From positions 682,001-746,000 of the forward strand of contig NZ_CP125296.1 in NCBI RefSeq assembly GCF_030412785.1: 64,000 bases of DNA, given 5' to 3'. Below the pieces are notes generated by a model. It saw only the letters and a program-made list of their open reading frames with translations. It was not told the origin of the DNA and made no database searches. Positions 28,684 to 37,578 of the stretch are shown piece after piece. Numbering within the stretch: position 1 is the stretch's first letter; every line of letters begins with the position of its first letter. The translations under genes and the position numbers were made by a program. The stretch is from Paraburkholderia sabiae. GTDB taxonomy: Bacteria; Pseudomonadota; Gammaproteobacteria; Burkholderiales; Burkholderiaceae.

Positions 28684-29321
28684 ACAGTCCAGCAGGCGCG
28701 GCGCGCCTGATTCTCGTCGACGATCATCCTCTCGTGCGTGATGGCTTGCGCGCGCGGCTCGAAGCCGTGCCGCATTTTGCCGTGGTCGGCGAAGCGGGCA
28801 ATGCCGACGAAGCGCTCGCGCTGGCGGCCGCGCACGAGCCGGATCTCGTGCTGATGGACGTCGGCATGCGCGGCATGAACGGCATCGCGCTGGCCGCGCT
28901 GTTCCACGAGCGCTTTCCGGGCATACGCGTGCTGATGCTGTCGATGCACGACAACGTCGAGTATGTGACGCAAGCCGTGCGCGCGGGCGCGAGCGGCTAC
29001 GTGCTGAAGGACTCGCCGGGCGCGGAAATCATTCGCGCGATCGGCGCAGTGCTCGACGGCAAGACGTACTTCAGCGAAGGACTCAGCGCGCGGCTGATTC
29101 ATGCATCGGCGATGCGCAACCCGATCGAACGTCTGACGCCGCGCGAACGCGATATTCTCGATCAGCTCGCGGAAGGGCTGTCGAGCAAGCAGATCGCGCA
29201 GCGCAACGGCCTGTCGGTGCGAACCGTCGAAACGCACCGGCTCAATCTGAAGCGCAAGCTGGAGATCGAAGGGCAGGCCGAGTTGATCAAGTTTGCCGTC
29301 GAGCATCGACGGCCAGGTTAG
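28680..29321 (+). CDS. LuxR/NarL-type response regulator
   Basis: This 213-residue response regulator overlaps the kinase gene by four bases (ATGA). The receiver domain has LILVDDHPLVRDGL, the phospho-acceptor Asp in LVLMDVGMRGMNG, and GYVLKDSP. The C-terminal LuxR-type HTH is LTPRERDILDQLAEGLSSKQIAQ followed by SVRTVETHRLNLKRKL. It forms a cognate pair with the kinase. Its stop overlaps by three bases the stop of the convergent beta-propeller gene. Confidence 0.94.
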   Translation: MNSPAGAARLILVDDHPLVRDGLRARLEAVPHFAVVGEAGNADEALALAAAHEPDLVLMDVGMRGMNGIALAALFHERFPGIRVLMLSMHDNVEYVTQAVRAGASGYVLKDSPGAEIIRAIGAVLDGKTYFSEGLSARLIHASAMRNPIERLTPRERDILDQLAEGLSSKQIAQRNGLSVRTVETHRLNLKRKLEIEGQAELIKFAVEHRRPG

Positions 29322-29986
29322 GCGCTCGTCGCGTCGGCGGGCGTTTCGGCGTCGTCACGTTTCGGCCTTCGCACTGCACGCAGCTTGCCGCTATTGCCGC
29401 CGCCGCAGAAAAATTGCCCCGCGCCGTCCGATTCGAGCCCCGACACACGCACGCCTTCTGGCATGTCGAGCATTTCGAGGACTTCGCCCGACTGCGGATC
29501 GACGTGCCGCAGATCGCTCTCGTCGCCTTCCCAGGTGCCGTGCCACAGCTCGCCGTCGACCCACGTCACACCCGTCACGAAGCGGTTCGATTCGATTGTC
29601 CGCAGGATCGCGCCCGTCTGCGGATCGAGTTGATGGATCTTGCGCTCGTGATACTGCCCGACCCACAGCGCGCCTTCCGCCCACGCAAGCCCGGAGTTGC
29701 TGCCTTCGGGCGCGGGAATCGTCGCCACCACGGCGCCCGTTTGCGGATCGACCTTGCGGATGCGGCCGTCGGCGATCTGATACAGATGCTGGCCGTCGAA
29801 CGCCGTGCCCGCTGTTGCCGGCACGTCGATCGAACGCACGGTTTTTCCGCTCGACGGGTCGAGCGCGTTCACCGTTTCGCCGGAGGCGAACCACACGTTG
29901 CGGCCATCGTAAGTGACGCCGTGCACGTCGTCGATGCCCGGAAAGGGTCCGTATTCACGCACGATTTCGGCAGTTGAGCGCTTCAT
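29318..29986 (-). CDS. Beta-propeller (glutamine cyclotransferase-like) protein
   Basis: The 222-residue product consists of repeated strands of the form G-x-LW-x-G...LDPQTG (ALWVGQYHERKIHQLDPQTG, GRIRKVDPQTGAVVATI), a beta-propeller like those of glutaminyl cyclotransferase or streptogramin lyase families. There is no signal peptide, so it is cytoplasmic, and the active-site Glu pattern of true cyclotransferases cannot be confirmed. GAGGAAA upstream supports the ATG at 29986. It is 38 bases downstream of the HTH regulator gene on the same strand. Confidence 0.82.
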   Translation of the reverse strand: MKRSTAEIVREYGPFPGIDDVHGVTYDGRNVWFASGETVNALDPSSGKTVRSIDVPATAGTAFDGQHLYQIADGRIRKVDPQTGAVVATIPAPEGSNSGLAWAEGALWVGQYHERKIHQLDPQTGAILRTIESNRFVTGVTWVDGELWHGTWEGDESDLRHVDPQSGEVLEMLDMPEGVRVSGLESDGAGQFFCGGGNSGKLRAVRRPKRDDAETPADATSA

Positions 29987-30024
29987 GCTTTTTTCCTCGC
30001 GGGTGAGGTGTCGAGCCTTACATG

Positions 30025-31245
30025 CTAGTCGATCGGGAACGGCGCGGGGAGTAACAAGGCCGTCGCGAATCCGGGCATGGGCGGCGTCATCCAGCGGCGC
30101 GCGCGGCCCTGACCGAACGATTGCACCTTGCCTGCCGACGCCAGCGTATCGAGCGCGCGCTGAACGGTCCGCTGACTCGCGCCGAGCGCCAGCGCGAGCG
30201 CGGAACTCGACCACGATTCGCCATCGGCGAGAAACGCGAGCAACGACGCGTGTTCCTCTTCGACGGGCCGCGCGAGCACCACGACTTCGGTTGCACGATG
30301 CGGCTTCAGTGCAAAACCTTGCTTCGTCGCGTTGATTTCAGCGAGCGCGCCAAGCAGCGTGCGCAGCCGGCCGATCTCGACGCGCAACCGCACGCGATGT
30401 GATTCGTCCGCGTGCTTCATCCGGAACGCGCGTTCGATCAGCGTATCGCGCGGCACGTCGGCGGGCCACGCTTCGGCGAGCGTTCGCGCGAGGTTGAACA
30501 GCACGGGGCGGCTGGCAAGCGGAATCACGGTGTCGGCGGCGCGCACGGCATGACGGCAAGCATCGACGACCAGCGCTTGCGACGTCATCCAGGCTTCGAC
30601 TTCGTCGAGCAGCAGCAGCTTTTGTTCGCCACGTGAGATCAGGCGCGCAGCAGGCGCGTTCAGCAGACTCGCTGCGCTTTCGACTTCCGCTTTCAAGCCG
30701 GGAATTCCCGCATGCCGCGCCGCGCGTTCGGCTCTCGCCAGCGCCGCGCGTGCGGTTTTGACATGCAGGCGCCGCATCGCGATTCCCGCGACGATCAACT
30801 CATGCACGGCGTTCGAGGCAGGCGGAAAGGGCGCGGAATCGAAGCCGTCGAGCAGGTTTTCGGCTTCGTCGAGACGTCCGATCAGCAGCAGACGCCGCAC
30901 TTCGAGTTGCCGCGCGTGAGCGGCGTTCAAATGATCGCCATGCGCTTCGAGCGTCTTGCGCGCCGCTTCGAGCGATTTCGCGGGCCATCCGAGATCGCGC
31001 GACGCCAGCGCAATCTCGGCTTCGGCGACGATGCAACGGGCGCGCGCCACGGCTTCCTTTGGACCGAAAGCACGTGCCGCGCTGCGCACGAGCGCTTTTG
31101 CGCGCGCGAGGTCGCCGAGTTGGGCCATCGCGATGCCGCGCAGCGCGAGCGCGGACGCGTCGTCGCGTAACGCGACGCGGTTCAGCGCGGCGAGCGGATC
31201 ACCCGCCGCGAGCGCGTGCGCCGCGGCAGAGAGGGCTGCATCCAT
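30025..31245 (-). CDS. HTH regulator with TPR-like N-terminal region
   Basis: I cannot name the family with certainty. The 406-residue product is mostly Ala/Leu/Arg-rich helical repeats (RAKALVRSAARAFG, KTARAALARAERAARHAG) resembling a tetratricopeptide array. The C-terminal 100 residues look like a winged helix (SWSSSALALALGASQRTVQRALDTLASAGKVQSFGQGRARRW). It is probably a transcription factor. The adjacent beta-propeller gene and the divergent DUF899 gene are likely targets. An upstream in-frame GTG at 31254 is an alternative start; neither has a clear ribosome site. Confidence 0.78.
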   Translation of the reverse strand: MDAALSAAAHALAAGDPLAALNRVALRDDASALALRGIAMAQLGDLARAKALVRSAARAFGPKEAVARARCIVAEAEIALASRDLGWPAKSLEAARKTLEAHGDHLNAAHARQLEVRRLLLIGRLDEAENLLDGFDSAPFPPASNAVHELIVAGIAMRRLHVKTARAALARAERAARHAGIPGLKAEVESAASLLNAPAARLISRGEQKLLLLDEVEAWMTSQALVVDACRHAVRAADTVIPLASRPVLFNLARTLAEAWPADVPRDTLIERAFRMKHADESHRVRLRVEIGRLRTLLGALAEINATKQGFALKPHRATEVVVLARPVEEEHASLLAFLADGESWSSSALALALGASQRTVQRALDTLASAGKVQSFGQGRARRWMTPPMPGFATALLLPAPFPID

Positions 31246-31331
31246 CTGAATCACGCCACACTTGTCACTCCCGTCGATTGAATGTCGCGCACTAATCTAG
31301 CACGGACGATTCTTCAACGGAGGGACACACG

Positions 31332-32102
31332 ATGACCACGCATACGGTGAGTACGCGCGACGCATGGCTGAAAGCGCGCCTCGAATTGCTCGAAGCCGAG
31401 AAGGCACTGACGCGGCGCAGCGACGAACTCGCGCGACAGCGCGCGGCGCTGCCATGGGTGAAAGTCGACAGGCAGTACCGGTTCGAAACGGAACGAGGCA
31501 ACGCGACGCTCGCGGATCTTTTCGAAGGACGCTCGCAACTGATCGTCTATCACTTCATGTTCGGCCCCGACTACACGGCGGGCTGCCCGTCGTGCTCGGC
31601 GATTGCAGATGGTTTCGACGGCATGGCCGTTCATCTCGCGAATCACGATGTGACGCTGACGGCCGTATCGCGCGCGCCGCTCGCGAAGTTGCAGGAATAC
31701 AGGCAGCGCATGGGATGGAAATTCCCGTGGGCGTCGGCGAACGGGAGCGAATTCAATTTCGACTTCAACGTGTCGTACACCGAGGCGCAGCAGCGGGCAG
31801 GCGATATCGAATACAACTTCGTGCGCGGCGGCCACGCGATGGACGTGTCGCCCGCGCCGGAGCCCGTCGTCCAGTTCGCGGCGTGCTGCGGCACGGATGC
31901 GCCGACTTACTCGCGCGACCGGCCGGGAATGAGCACCTTCGTGCACGAGGACGGCGTCGTGTATCACGCGTATTCGACGTATGCGCGTGGGCTCGATGCG
32001 TTGTGGGGCATGTATCAGTGGCTCGATCGCGCGCCGGAAGGGCGCAACGAGACGGGCGTCTGGTGGCATCGTCACGACGAATACGAACGGCGTCGAGGCT
32101 GA
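31332..32102 (+). CDS. DUF899 thioredoxin-like protein
   Basis: The 256-residue protein belongs to DUF899, thioredoxin-fold proteins of unknown function. Family marks are the early LPWVKVDRQYRFET, the FEGRSQLIVYHFMFGPDYTAGCPSC stretch with a Cys pair (CPSC), and near the end SRDRPGMSTFVHEDG and WLDRAPEGRNE. The CPSC motif suggests redox or peroxide-related chemistry. A GGAGG precedes the ATG. The DUF2182 gene begins nine bases after its stop. Confidence 0.9.
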   Translation: MTTHTVSTRDAWLKARLELLEAEKALTRRSDELARQRAALPWVKVDRQYRFETERGNATLADLFEGRSQLIVYHFMFGPDYTAGCPSCSAIADGFDGMAVHLANHDVTLTAVSRAPLAKLQEYRQRMGWKFPWASANGSEFNFDFNVSYTEAQQRAGDIEYNFVRGGHAMDVSPAPEPVVQFAACCGTDAPTYSRDRPGMSTFVHEDGVVYHAYSTYARGLDALWGMYQWLDRAPEGRNETGVWWHRHDEYERRRG

Positions 32103-32110
32103 TCGTGGAT

Positions 32111-32920
32111 ATGGGTTGCGCGCGTCTCGTGATGCTTGCGTCGCGACATTCGGGCATGGTGAGCCTGTCGCAACGGCGCGTCTTCTTCGGCGTGCTGGCG
32201 CTCGTCTTCGCGACGTGTGCGGGGTTGACGCTCGTCTGGTGCGCGTCGATGTCGAGCATGCCCGAGTTACCGATGCCCGGCGGCTGGTCCCTGTCGTTGA
32301 CCTGGACGCCGATGTGCGGACAGAAGTGGACGCGCATTGCGGTCTCGTTCGTCGGCATGTGGATCGTGATGATGGTGGCGATGATGTTGCCGTCGCTTGC
32401 GCCTGTATTGTGGCGCTTTCACGAAGCACTCGGAAAAGCGGGCGGCGCGCGTGCGCATCGGCTGACGGCGCTGGCAGGCGCGGGTTACTTTCTCGTGTGG
32501 GCTGTGTTGGGTGTGATCGTGTTCGCGTTGGGCTTTGCGTTCATGAAGCTCGCGATGCAATTTTCTGCGCTGTCGCGCGTCGTGCCCGTCGCTGCCGGTG
32601 TTGTCGTTTTGCTTGCTGGCGTGTCGCAGTTCACCAGATGGAAATCGCGTTTTCTCACATGCAGCAAGGCCTTTTCGTTGCAACACGCGAGTTCCGCCTT
32701 CACGCAAGGCATGCGGCTCGGTGTTCGTTGCATCGCTTGCTGTGCGGGTTTGACGGCTGTGCTGCTCGTCAACGGCGTGATGGATCTGCGCGTGATGGCG
32801 ATTGTGACATTCGCCATAACCGTTGAGCGTCTTGCGCCAGCACCCGAACGCCTTGCACAAGTGGTTGGCGTGGCGGTTGTCGTCATCGGCCTCTCGATGC
32901 TCGCGCAAGCGCTCGCATGA
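32111..32920 (+). CDS. DUF2182 membrane protein
   Basis: The 269-residue product is an integral membrane protein of the DUF2182 family, sometimes annotated as metal-binding. About six hydrophobic segments are visible (VFFGVLALVFATCAGLTLVW; WIVMMVAMMLPSLAPVLW; AGYFLVWAVLGVIVFALGFAF and others). The typical MVAMMLPS and GVRCIACCAGLTAVL motifs are present. Possible starts are GTG 32105, ATG 32111 or a Met at residue 17. It lies nine bases after DUF899, a common pairing. Confidence 0.85.
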   Translation: MGCARLVMLASRHSGMVSLSQRRVFFGVLALVFATCAGLTLVWCASMSSMPELPMPGGWSLSLTWTPMCGQKWTRIAVSFVGMWIVMMVAMMLPSLAPVLWRFHEALGKAGGARAHRLTALAGAGYFLVWAVLGVIVFALGFAFMKLAMQFSALSRVVPVAAGVVVLLAGVSQFTRWKSRFLTCSKAFSLQHASSAFTQGMRLGVRCIACCAGLTAVLLVNGVMDLRVMAIVTFAITVERLAPAPERLAQVVGVAVVVIGLSMLAQALA

Positions 32921-32961
32921 TGAGCAACCGGCGCGCGAACTCACGCGCGCCGGTTACGACG

Positions 32962-33732
32962 TCAGATCGATTTGACTTCTCCGCCGTCCATCCGCAACGT
33001 CGATCCCGTCATCCAGTGCGCACCTGGCGACACGATGAACGCCATCAGTTCCGCGATTTCCTCCGGCGTGCCGTAGCGCGCAATGCCCGCTTCCTTCGGA
33101 AACTTCGCCGTCGCTTCTTCGACCGTCATATCGTGAAGCGGCGCCCAATGTTCGAGATACGACTGTCGACGCCCCGTCATCACAGGACCAGGCAACACGC
33201 TGTTGACCTGAACGCCGTCCTCGATGCCGCGATCCGAAAACGCCTTCGCCAGCGCGACGATTGCCGCATTGATCGTGCCGACAGCCGCATACGGCGCCTT
33301 CGGAAAGAGTGCGGAATTGCCCGACATCAACACGACGGAACCCGATGTTTCCTTCAACGCGGGCCACGCCGCCATCGTCAACCGGCGCGCGCCGTGCAGC
33401 TTCAATGCGAGACCGCGATCCCACTGTTCGTCGGTCATCTCGAACACGTCGATTTGCGGCACCGCGCCCGCGATGTTGAGCAACGCGTCGATCCGCCCGA
33501 AGTTCGCGAGCGTTTGATCGACGACTTCCTGCGCCGCATTCGGCAACGACAGATCGATATCGATTGCCAGCGTTTTTGCGCCTGCATCGACAACCGCCTG
33601 CGCGGTTTCCTCCAGATTCTCGCGATTGCGCGCCACCAGCACGACCGCGCCAAAGTCCTTCGCCAGTCTGATCGCCGTCGAACGCCCGATACCCTGGCTT
33701 GCGCCCGTGACGATCGCTACTTTGCTGGACAT
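32962..33732 (-). CDS. Short-chain dehydrogenase/reductase-like, catalytic Lys replaced
   Basis: The 256-residue protein has the SDR fold: the cofactor motif TGASQGIGRS near residue 10, NIAG in LLNIAGAVPQ, and the Ser in LMSGNSALF. The usual Tyr-x-x-x-Lys is APYAAVG, with Gly in place of Lys, so normal SDR catalysis is doubtful. It may be a binding protein or use altered chemistry. It is the last gene of a three-gene minus-strand set (hydrolase, quinone reductase, SDR). Confidence 0.88.
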   Translation of the reverse strand: MSSKVAIVTGASQGIGRSTAIRLAKDFGAVVLVARNRENLEETAQAVVDAGAKTLAIDIDLSLPNAAQEVVDQTLANFGRIDALLNIAGAVPQIDVFEMTDEQWDRGLALKLHGARRLTMAAWPALKETSGSVVLMSGNSALFPKAPYAAVGTINAAIVALAKAFSDRGIEDGVQVNSVLPGPVMTGRRQSYLEHWAPLHDMTVEEATAKFPKEAGIARYGTPEEIAELMAFIVSPGAHWMTGSTLRMDGGEVKSI

Positions 33733-33764
33733 GTGATCTCTCCTCGATGATGGATGAACAGGCG

Positions 33765-34736
33765 TTAGAGCACGACGACCATCTTGCCGACGGCTTCGTT
33801 CGCTTCCATCACGCGATGTGCTTCGCGGATCTCATCGAAGGCGAACACACGCGACGGCTTCGCGTTGAAACGGCCCGCGGCGATATCGGCGGCGATGGAT
33901 TGCAGCGGCACATCGGAGACGGGAAAGCCCGGCGTGCCGAACACGAAGCTGCCGAAGAACGTCCAGTACACGCCACTAGGCATCTGCAGCAACGGATTGA
34001 AGTCGGGAATCGGCGCGAGACCGCCGAGCCAGCCAGCGAGACACACGCGGCCGCCACGGCGCACCATCGCGAGCGAGTCGAGGATCGTGCTGTTGCCGAC
34101 GAGATCGAGCACGGCATCGATCTGCTTCGCTTCGGCGATACGCTTCGACAGATCCGGGCCTTCCAGTTCGACACGCGACGCACCCAGCGCTTCGAGCTTC
34201 GCGAAACGCGCCGGGCTGCGCGTCGTCGCGATCACTTTTGCGCCTGCATTCACAGCGAGATTGACGGCAGCCTGTCCGAACGACGACGTCGCGCCGCGAA
34301 TCACCACCGTTTGCCCCGCGCTGATTTCGAGGTTGCGGAACAGGCAGGTCCACGCCGTCGCGTAGGTTTCCGGAATCGCCGCGAGTTCGGCCCACGGCAA
34401 ATCCGATTCGATCAGCGCGACGTTCGACACGGGCGCTCGCGTGTATTCCGCATAGCTGCCGTTGATCGTGCGTCCCAGGCCGCCCATCAGCGCGGCCACT
34501 TTCGCGCCGACAGGAAACTCGCCGCCCGGACACGACTTCACGATGCCCACGCATTCGATGCCGCTCACCTTCGCGGCTTCTGCCCATTCGCCGCGCCGCA
34601 TGTGCATTTCGGCGTGGTTGATGCCGAACGCCTTGATTTCGATGACGACATGACCTTCCAGCGGTTCAGGTTCCGGCAGTTCCGTATAGACGAGGCTGTC
34701 GAGACCGCCGAACTTTTCGAGCACGATTGCGCGCAT
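33765..34736 (-). CDS. Zinc-type alcohol dehydrogenase-like / NADPH:quinone reductase
   Basis: The 323-residue product is a medium-chain reductase of the quinone oxidoreductase type: MRAIVLEKFGGLDSLVYTELP at the start, GINHAEMHMRRGEW in the catalytic domain and an NADPH site VVIRGATSSFGQAAVNLAVNAGAKVIATTRS. No zinc-binding Cys cluster is seen, as expected for quinone reductases. A TAGGAGA site precedes the ATG at 34736. It is likely co-transcribed with the flanking hydrolase and SDR genes. Confidence 0.92.
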   Translation of the reverse strand: MRAIVLEKFGGLDSLVYTELPEPEPLEGHVVIEIKAFGINHAEMHMRRGEWAEAAKVSGIECVGIVKSCPGGEFPVGAKVAALMGGLGRTINGSYAEYTRAPVSNVALIESDLPWAELAAIPETYATAWTCLFRNLEISAGQTVVIRGATSSFGQAAVNLAVNAGAKVIATTRSPARFAKLEALGASRVELEGPDLSKRIAEAKQIDAVLDLVGNSTILDSLAMVRRGGRVCLAGWLGGLAPIPDFNPLLQMPSGVYWTFFGSFVFGTPGFPVSDVPLQSIAADIAAGRFNAKPSRVFAFDEIREAHRVMEANEAVGKMVVVL

Positions 34737-34810
34737 GAGGATTCTCCTAACGTAGACGATGCGTCGGACGACGCGGTGTTGTTGAGCGGACGCAAGTCCG
34801 TCCGTCGATT

Positions 34811-35665
34811 TCAGTGAAGCAGGAATTCGGAAATGGCAGCGGCGATATCGGCCGCATGCGTTTCGAGCGCAAAGTGACCCGTATCGAAGAAACGCACGTC
34901 GGCGTTCGGCAGGTCGCGCTTGAAGGCTTCGGCGCCCGGCGGCAGAAAGAACGGATCGTGCTCGCCCCACACGGCGAGAAACGGCGGCTGGTACGTGCGG
35001 AAGTACGCTTGAAACGCCGGATACAACGCGACGTTGCTTTGATAGTCGCCGAACAGATCGAGCTGTATGTCGTGCGCGCCGGGGCGGTTCATGTAGTAGT
35101 CGTCGAGCGAGTAACCGTCGGGCGACACGGCCGTCGGATCGCTCACGCCATGTGTGTATTGCCAGACCGTTGTGTCCTTCGCCAGCAGCGCGCGCAGCGC
35201 GTCGCGGTTCGCCTGCGACGGCTCCTTCCAGTACGCCTGAATCGGATTCCAGCCGTCGCTCAATCCTTCCACATACGCATTGCCGTTCTGCGAAACGATC
35301 GCGGTGATGCGCTCGGGATGCTTCAGCGCGAGCCGGAAGCCCGTCGGCGCGCCGTAATCGAAAACGTACACGGCGAAGCGGTCGAAGCCGATCACTTCCG
35401 TGAACCGGTCGATCACGTTGGCGAGGTTATCGAACGTATATGCGAAATCGTCACGCGACGGCATGTCCGACTGGCCAAAACCCGGCAGATCCGGCGCGAC
35501 GATGTGAAAGCGGTCGGCGAGCAGCGGAATCAGGTCGCGGAACATATGACTTGAACTCGGAAAGCCGTGCAGCAACAGCAGCTTCGGCGCGCCGGGGCGG
35601 CCGGCTTCCCGATAGAACACGTTGAAACCGTCAACGTCGGCGTGGCGATGAGCAATCGAGGGCAT
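34811..35665 (-). CDS. Alpha/beta hydrolase, haloalkane dehalogenase/epoxide hydrolase-like
   Basis: The 284-residue hydrolase has the oxyanion motif LLLHGFPSSSHMFRDL, a nucleophile elbow VFDYGAPTGFRLAL with Asp as probable nucleophile (as in haloalkane dehalogenases and epoxide hydrolases rather than Ser esterases), an acid residue in WGEHDPFF, and the catalytic His in DTGHFALE. The substrate is unknown. It is the first gene of the minus-strand operon and divergent from the CGNR regulator gene, with a ribosome site GGAGAGAA upstream of the ATG at 35665. Confidence 0.92.
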   Translation of the reverse strand: MPSIAHRHADVDGFNVFYREAGRPGAPKLLLLHGFPSSSHMFRDLIPLLADRFHIVAPDLPGFGQSDMPSRDDFAYTFDNLANVIDRFTEVIGFDRFAVYVFDYGAPTGFRLALKHPERITAIVSQNGNAYVEGLSDGWNPIQAYWKEPSQANRDALRALLAKDTTVWQYTHGVSDPTAVSPDGYSLDDYYMNRPGAHDIQLDLFGDYQSNVALYPAFQAYFRTYQPPFLAVWGEHDPFFLPPGAEAFKRDLPNADVRFFDTGHFALETHAADIAAAISEFLLH

Positions 35666-35814
35666 GGCGTTCTCTCCGTAAAGCGGATCTTTTCGTTCCG
35701 CAGTCTGTGTAACCGCATAAAGCATGTGAAAGAGGTTACAAATTGCAGATGTAACTTGTCAAGAGCTTTTTTAGCGGTTACCATTAATTCATCGTTACGT
35801 CGCTCTTCATAGCA

Positions 35815-36447
35815 ATGGACTACCACCCAATTCCCGCGATCTTCGTGGCCGATGCGCCCGGCCTCGACTTCCTGAACTCGGTTGCAACGCCCGTCGACGA
35901 GCCCGTCGACTGGATCAGCGACGGCGAAGGCCTGCTCGATTGGCTGGCGCAGGCGGGCATGGCGCCGCCTGACGCGCTCGCGGACATCCGCGCCCGTTCG
36001 ACGCCGGAAGAACTCGATGAAATCGCGGCGCAGGCGCGCGCGCTGCGCGAGTGGTTTCGCGCGTATGTGAAGTCCAGGAAAGGGCACGCGCTGTCGGCCG
36101 ACGATCTGCGCGATCTGGAGCCGTTGAACCAGCTGCTCGCGCGCGACGCGCAGCATGGCGAGATCGTCGCGAGCGAGTCGGGAGAAGGAGGCGTGTTTTC
36201 GTTACGTGCGAGGCGGCGCTGGCAGTCGGCGGAATCGTTGTTGATGCCGATTGCCGAAGCGCTGGGGAAGCTCGTCTGCGAAGAGGACTTCACGCACGTG
36301 AAGGCGTGTGAAGGTCCGAAGTGCACGCTGCTGTTCGCCGATCACACGCGCGGTCACGCACGCAGGTGGTGCAGCATGGCGATCTGCGGCAATCGTGCGA
36401 AGGTGGCTGCGCATCGCGCAAGGCTGAAGGAAAGCAAGGGTGCGTGA
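35815..36447 (+). CDS. CGNR zinc-finger regulator
   Basis: The 210-residue protein has the N-terminal ABATE (stress-induced) region, here with FLNSVATPVDEPVDWISDG, and the C-terminal CGNR zinc finger: CEGPKCTLLFADHTRGHARRWCSMAICGNRAKVAAHR, split here only for naming the four Cys and the CGNR box. Such proteins are thought to be DNA-binding regulators. It is divergent, across a 149-base AT-rich gap, from the hydrolase/quinone reductase/SDR operon and is the obvious candidate for its control. Confidence 0.92.
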   Translation: MDYHPIPAIFVADAPGLDFLNSVATPVDEPVDWISDGEGLLDWLAQAGMAPPDALADIRARSTPEELDEIAAQARALREWFRAYVKSRKGHALSADDLRDLEPLNQLLARDAQHGEIVASESGEGGVFSLRARRRWQSAESLLMPIAEALGKLVCEEDFTHVKACEGPKCTLLFADHTRGHARRWCSMAICGNRAKVAAHRARLKESKGA

Positions 36448-36858
36448 CGCGCCAGGCTATCTGTCGAAGCACAATCCATTCGATTGACGCCAGCCAGGCA
36501 ACAGTCGACACGTGCGCGAATCTTCTCCGCAATGCACCGGACGCGCACGTCACCGCATCGCGCTGATAAAACGCGCGGGCGCGAAGCCCGCTGACATTGA
36601 TCCCGCAGTCCGGCTGCGCTTGACACCGCAAGTGCCGCGCCGGGTGTGCTCTGCTGTGTGCCGCGAAACCCGAACGGCAACGCTCGTACATACCATCGCA
36701 TGGCTTGCGGAACACCATCGTCTGATGGTGTGCGGTCCCGCAACGGGACGTAAATAGCGCCATCCGCCGCTCGCGTCGGCGATCCTTCCCGCCGCTTCCA
36801 CTTCGAGAATTCCTGGCGTTCCCACGTCAGGAAAGTGCCTTACGCAAGGAGATTTGCA
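36448..36858. other. Intergenic region without recognised gene
   Basis: About 410 bases lie between the CGNR gene and the PfpI gene. Short frames exist on both strands but none has a credible start, ribosome site or family match. It presumably holds the promoter of the downstream gene; AAGGAGA at its end is the ribosome site for that gene. Confidence 0.5.
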
Positions 36859-37536
36859 ATGAAAGTCGTGCTTGTACTGACCTCGCACAATCAGCTGGGC
36901 AACACCGGTAAGCCGACCGGTTTCTGGCTCGAAGAATTCACTGCTCCCTATTACGTGTTCACCGATGCGGGCGCCTCTGTCACGGTCGCGTCTCCGAAAG
37001 GCGGACACCCGCCCATCGATCCGCGAAGCGACGACCCGAACAATCAGACCGATTCGATGCTGCGTTTCAAGGAAGATTCTGCAACGCAGAAGGTGCTGGC
37101 CAATAGCGCGACGCTCTCCAGCATCAAGGCCGATGACTACGACACGATCTTCTACGCGGGCGGTCATGGCCCGATGTGGGATCTGACCAACGACAAGGAC
37201 TCGATCGCGTTGATCGAAAGCTTCTACAACGCGGGCAAGCCTGTTGCCGCCGTGTGTCATGGACCTTGCGTGCTGCTCAAGGCGACGTATCAGGGACAAC
37301 CGCTCGTCAAGGGCAAGCGCGTCACCTGCTTTACCAACGACGAAGAAGAAGCAGTCGGGTTGACGAAGGTCATGCCGTTTCTCGTCGAAGACGAACTCAA
37401 GCGGCTGGGCGGCCACTTCGAGAAAGTTGCCAACTGGGGCGTGCTCAGCATTGTCGATGGACATCTGATCACGGGGCAGAATCCGGCGTCGTCGGGACCG
37501 ACTGCGAAAGAGTTGCTGAAGGTGATGCAGCGCTGA
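36859..37536 (+). CDS. DJ-1/PfpI family protein (Hsp31-like glutamine amidotransferase fold)
   Basis: The 225-residue product has the DJ-1/PfpI fold with the nucleophile Cys in AAVCHGPCVLL and the preceding GGHGPMWDL turn. The early Glu (WLEEFTAPYYVF) and the AGASVTVASPKGG region match the Hsp31-like group, which acts as glyoxalase or chaperone in stress. The start is fixed by AAGGAGA upstream. No operon partner is obvious; an enoyl-CoA hydratase gene follows after 42 bases on the same strand and might be co-transcribed. Confidence 0.92.
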   Translation: MKVVLVLTSHNQLGNTGKPTGFWLEEFTAPYYVFTDAGASVTVASPKGGHPPIDPRSDDPNNQTDSMLRFKEDSATQKVLANSATLSSIKADDYDTIFYAGGHGPMWDLTNDKDSIALIESFYNAGKPVAAVCHGPCVLLKATYQGQPLVKGKRVTCFTNDEEEAVGLTKVMPFLVEDELKRLGGHFEKVANWGVLSIVDGHLITGQNPASSGPTAKELLKVMQR

Positions 37537-37578
37537 TGCGCGTGCGCTTTGCGCATGTGTCCACGACAGGAGGTATCG

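Noticed and set aside
27636..29321. 561-codon frame ending with the response regulator
   Set aside because: The regulator starts at 28680; the upstream part is a shadow of the kinase gene.
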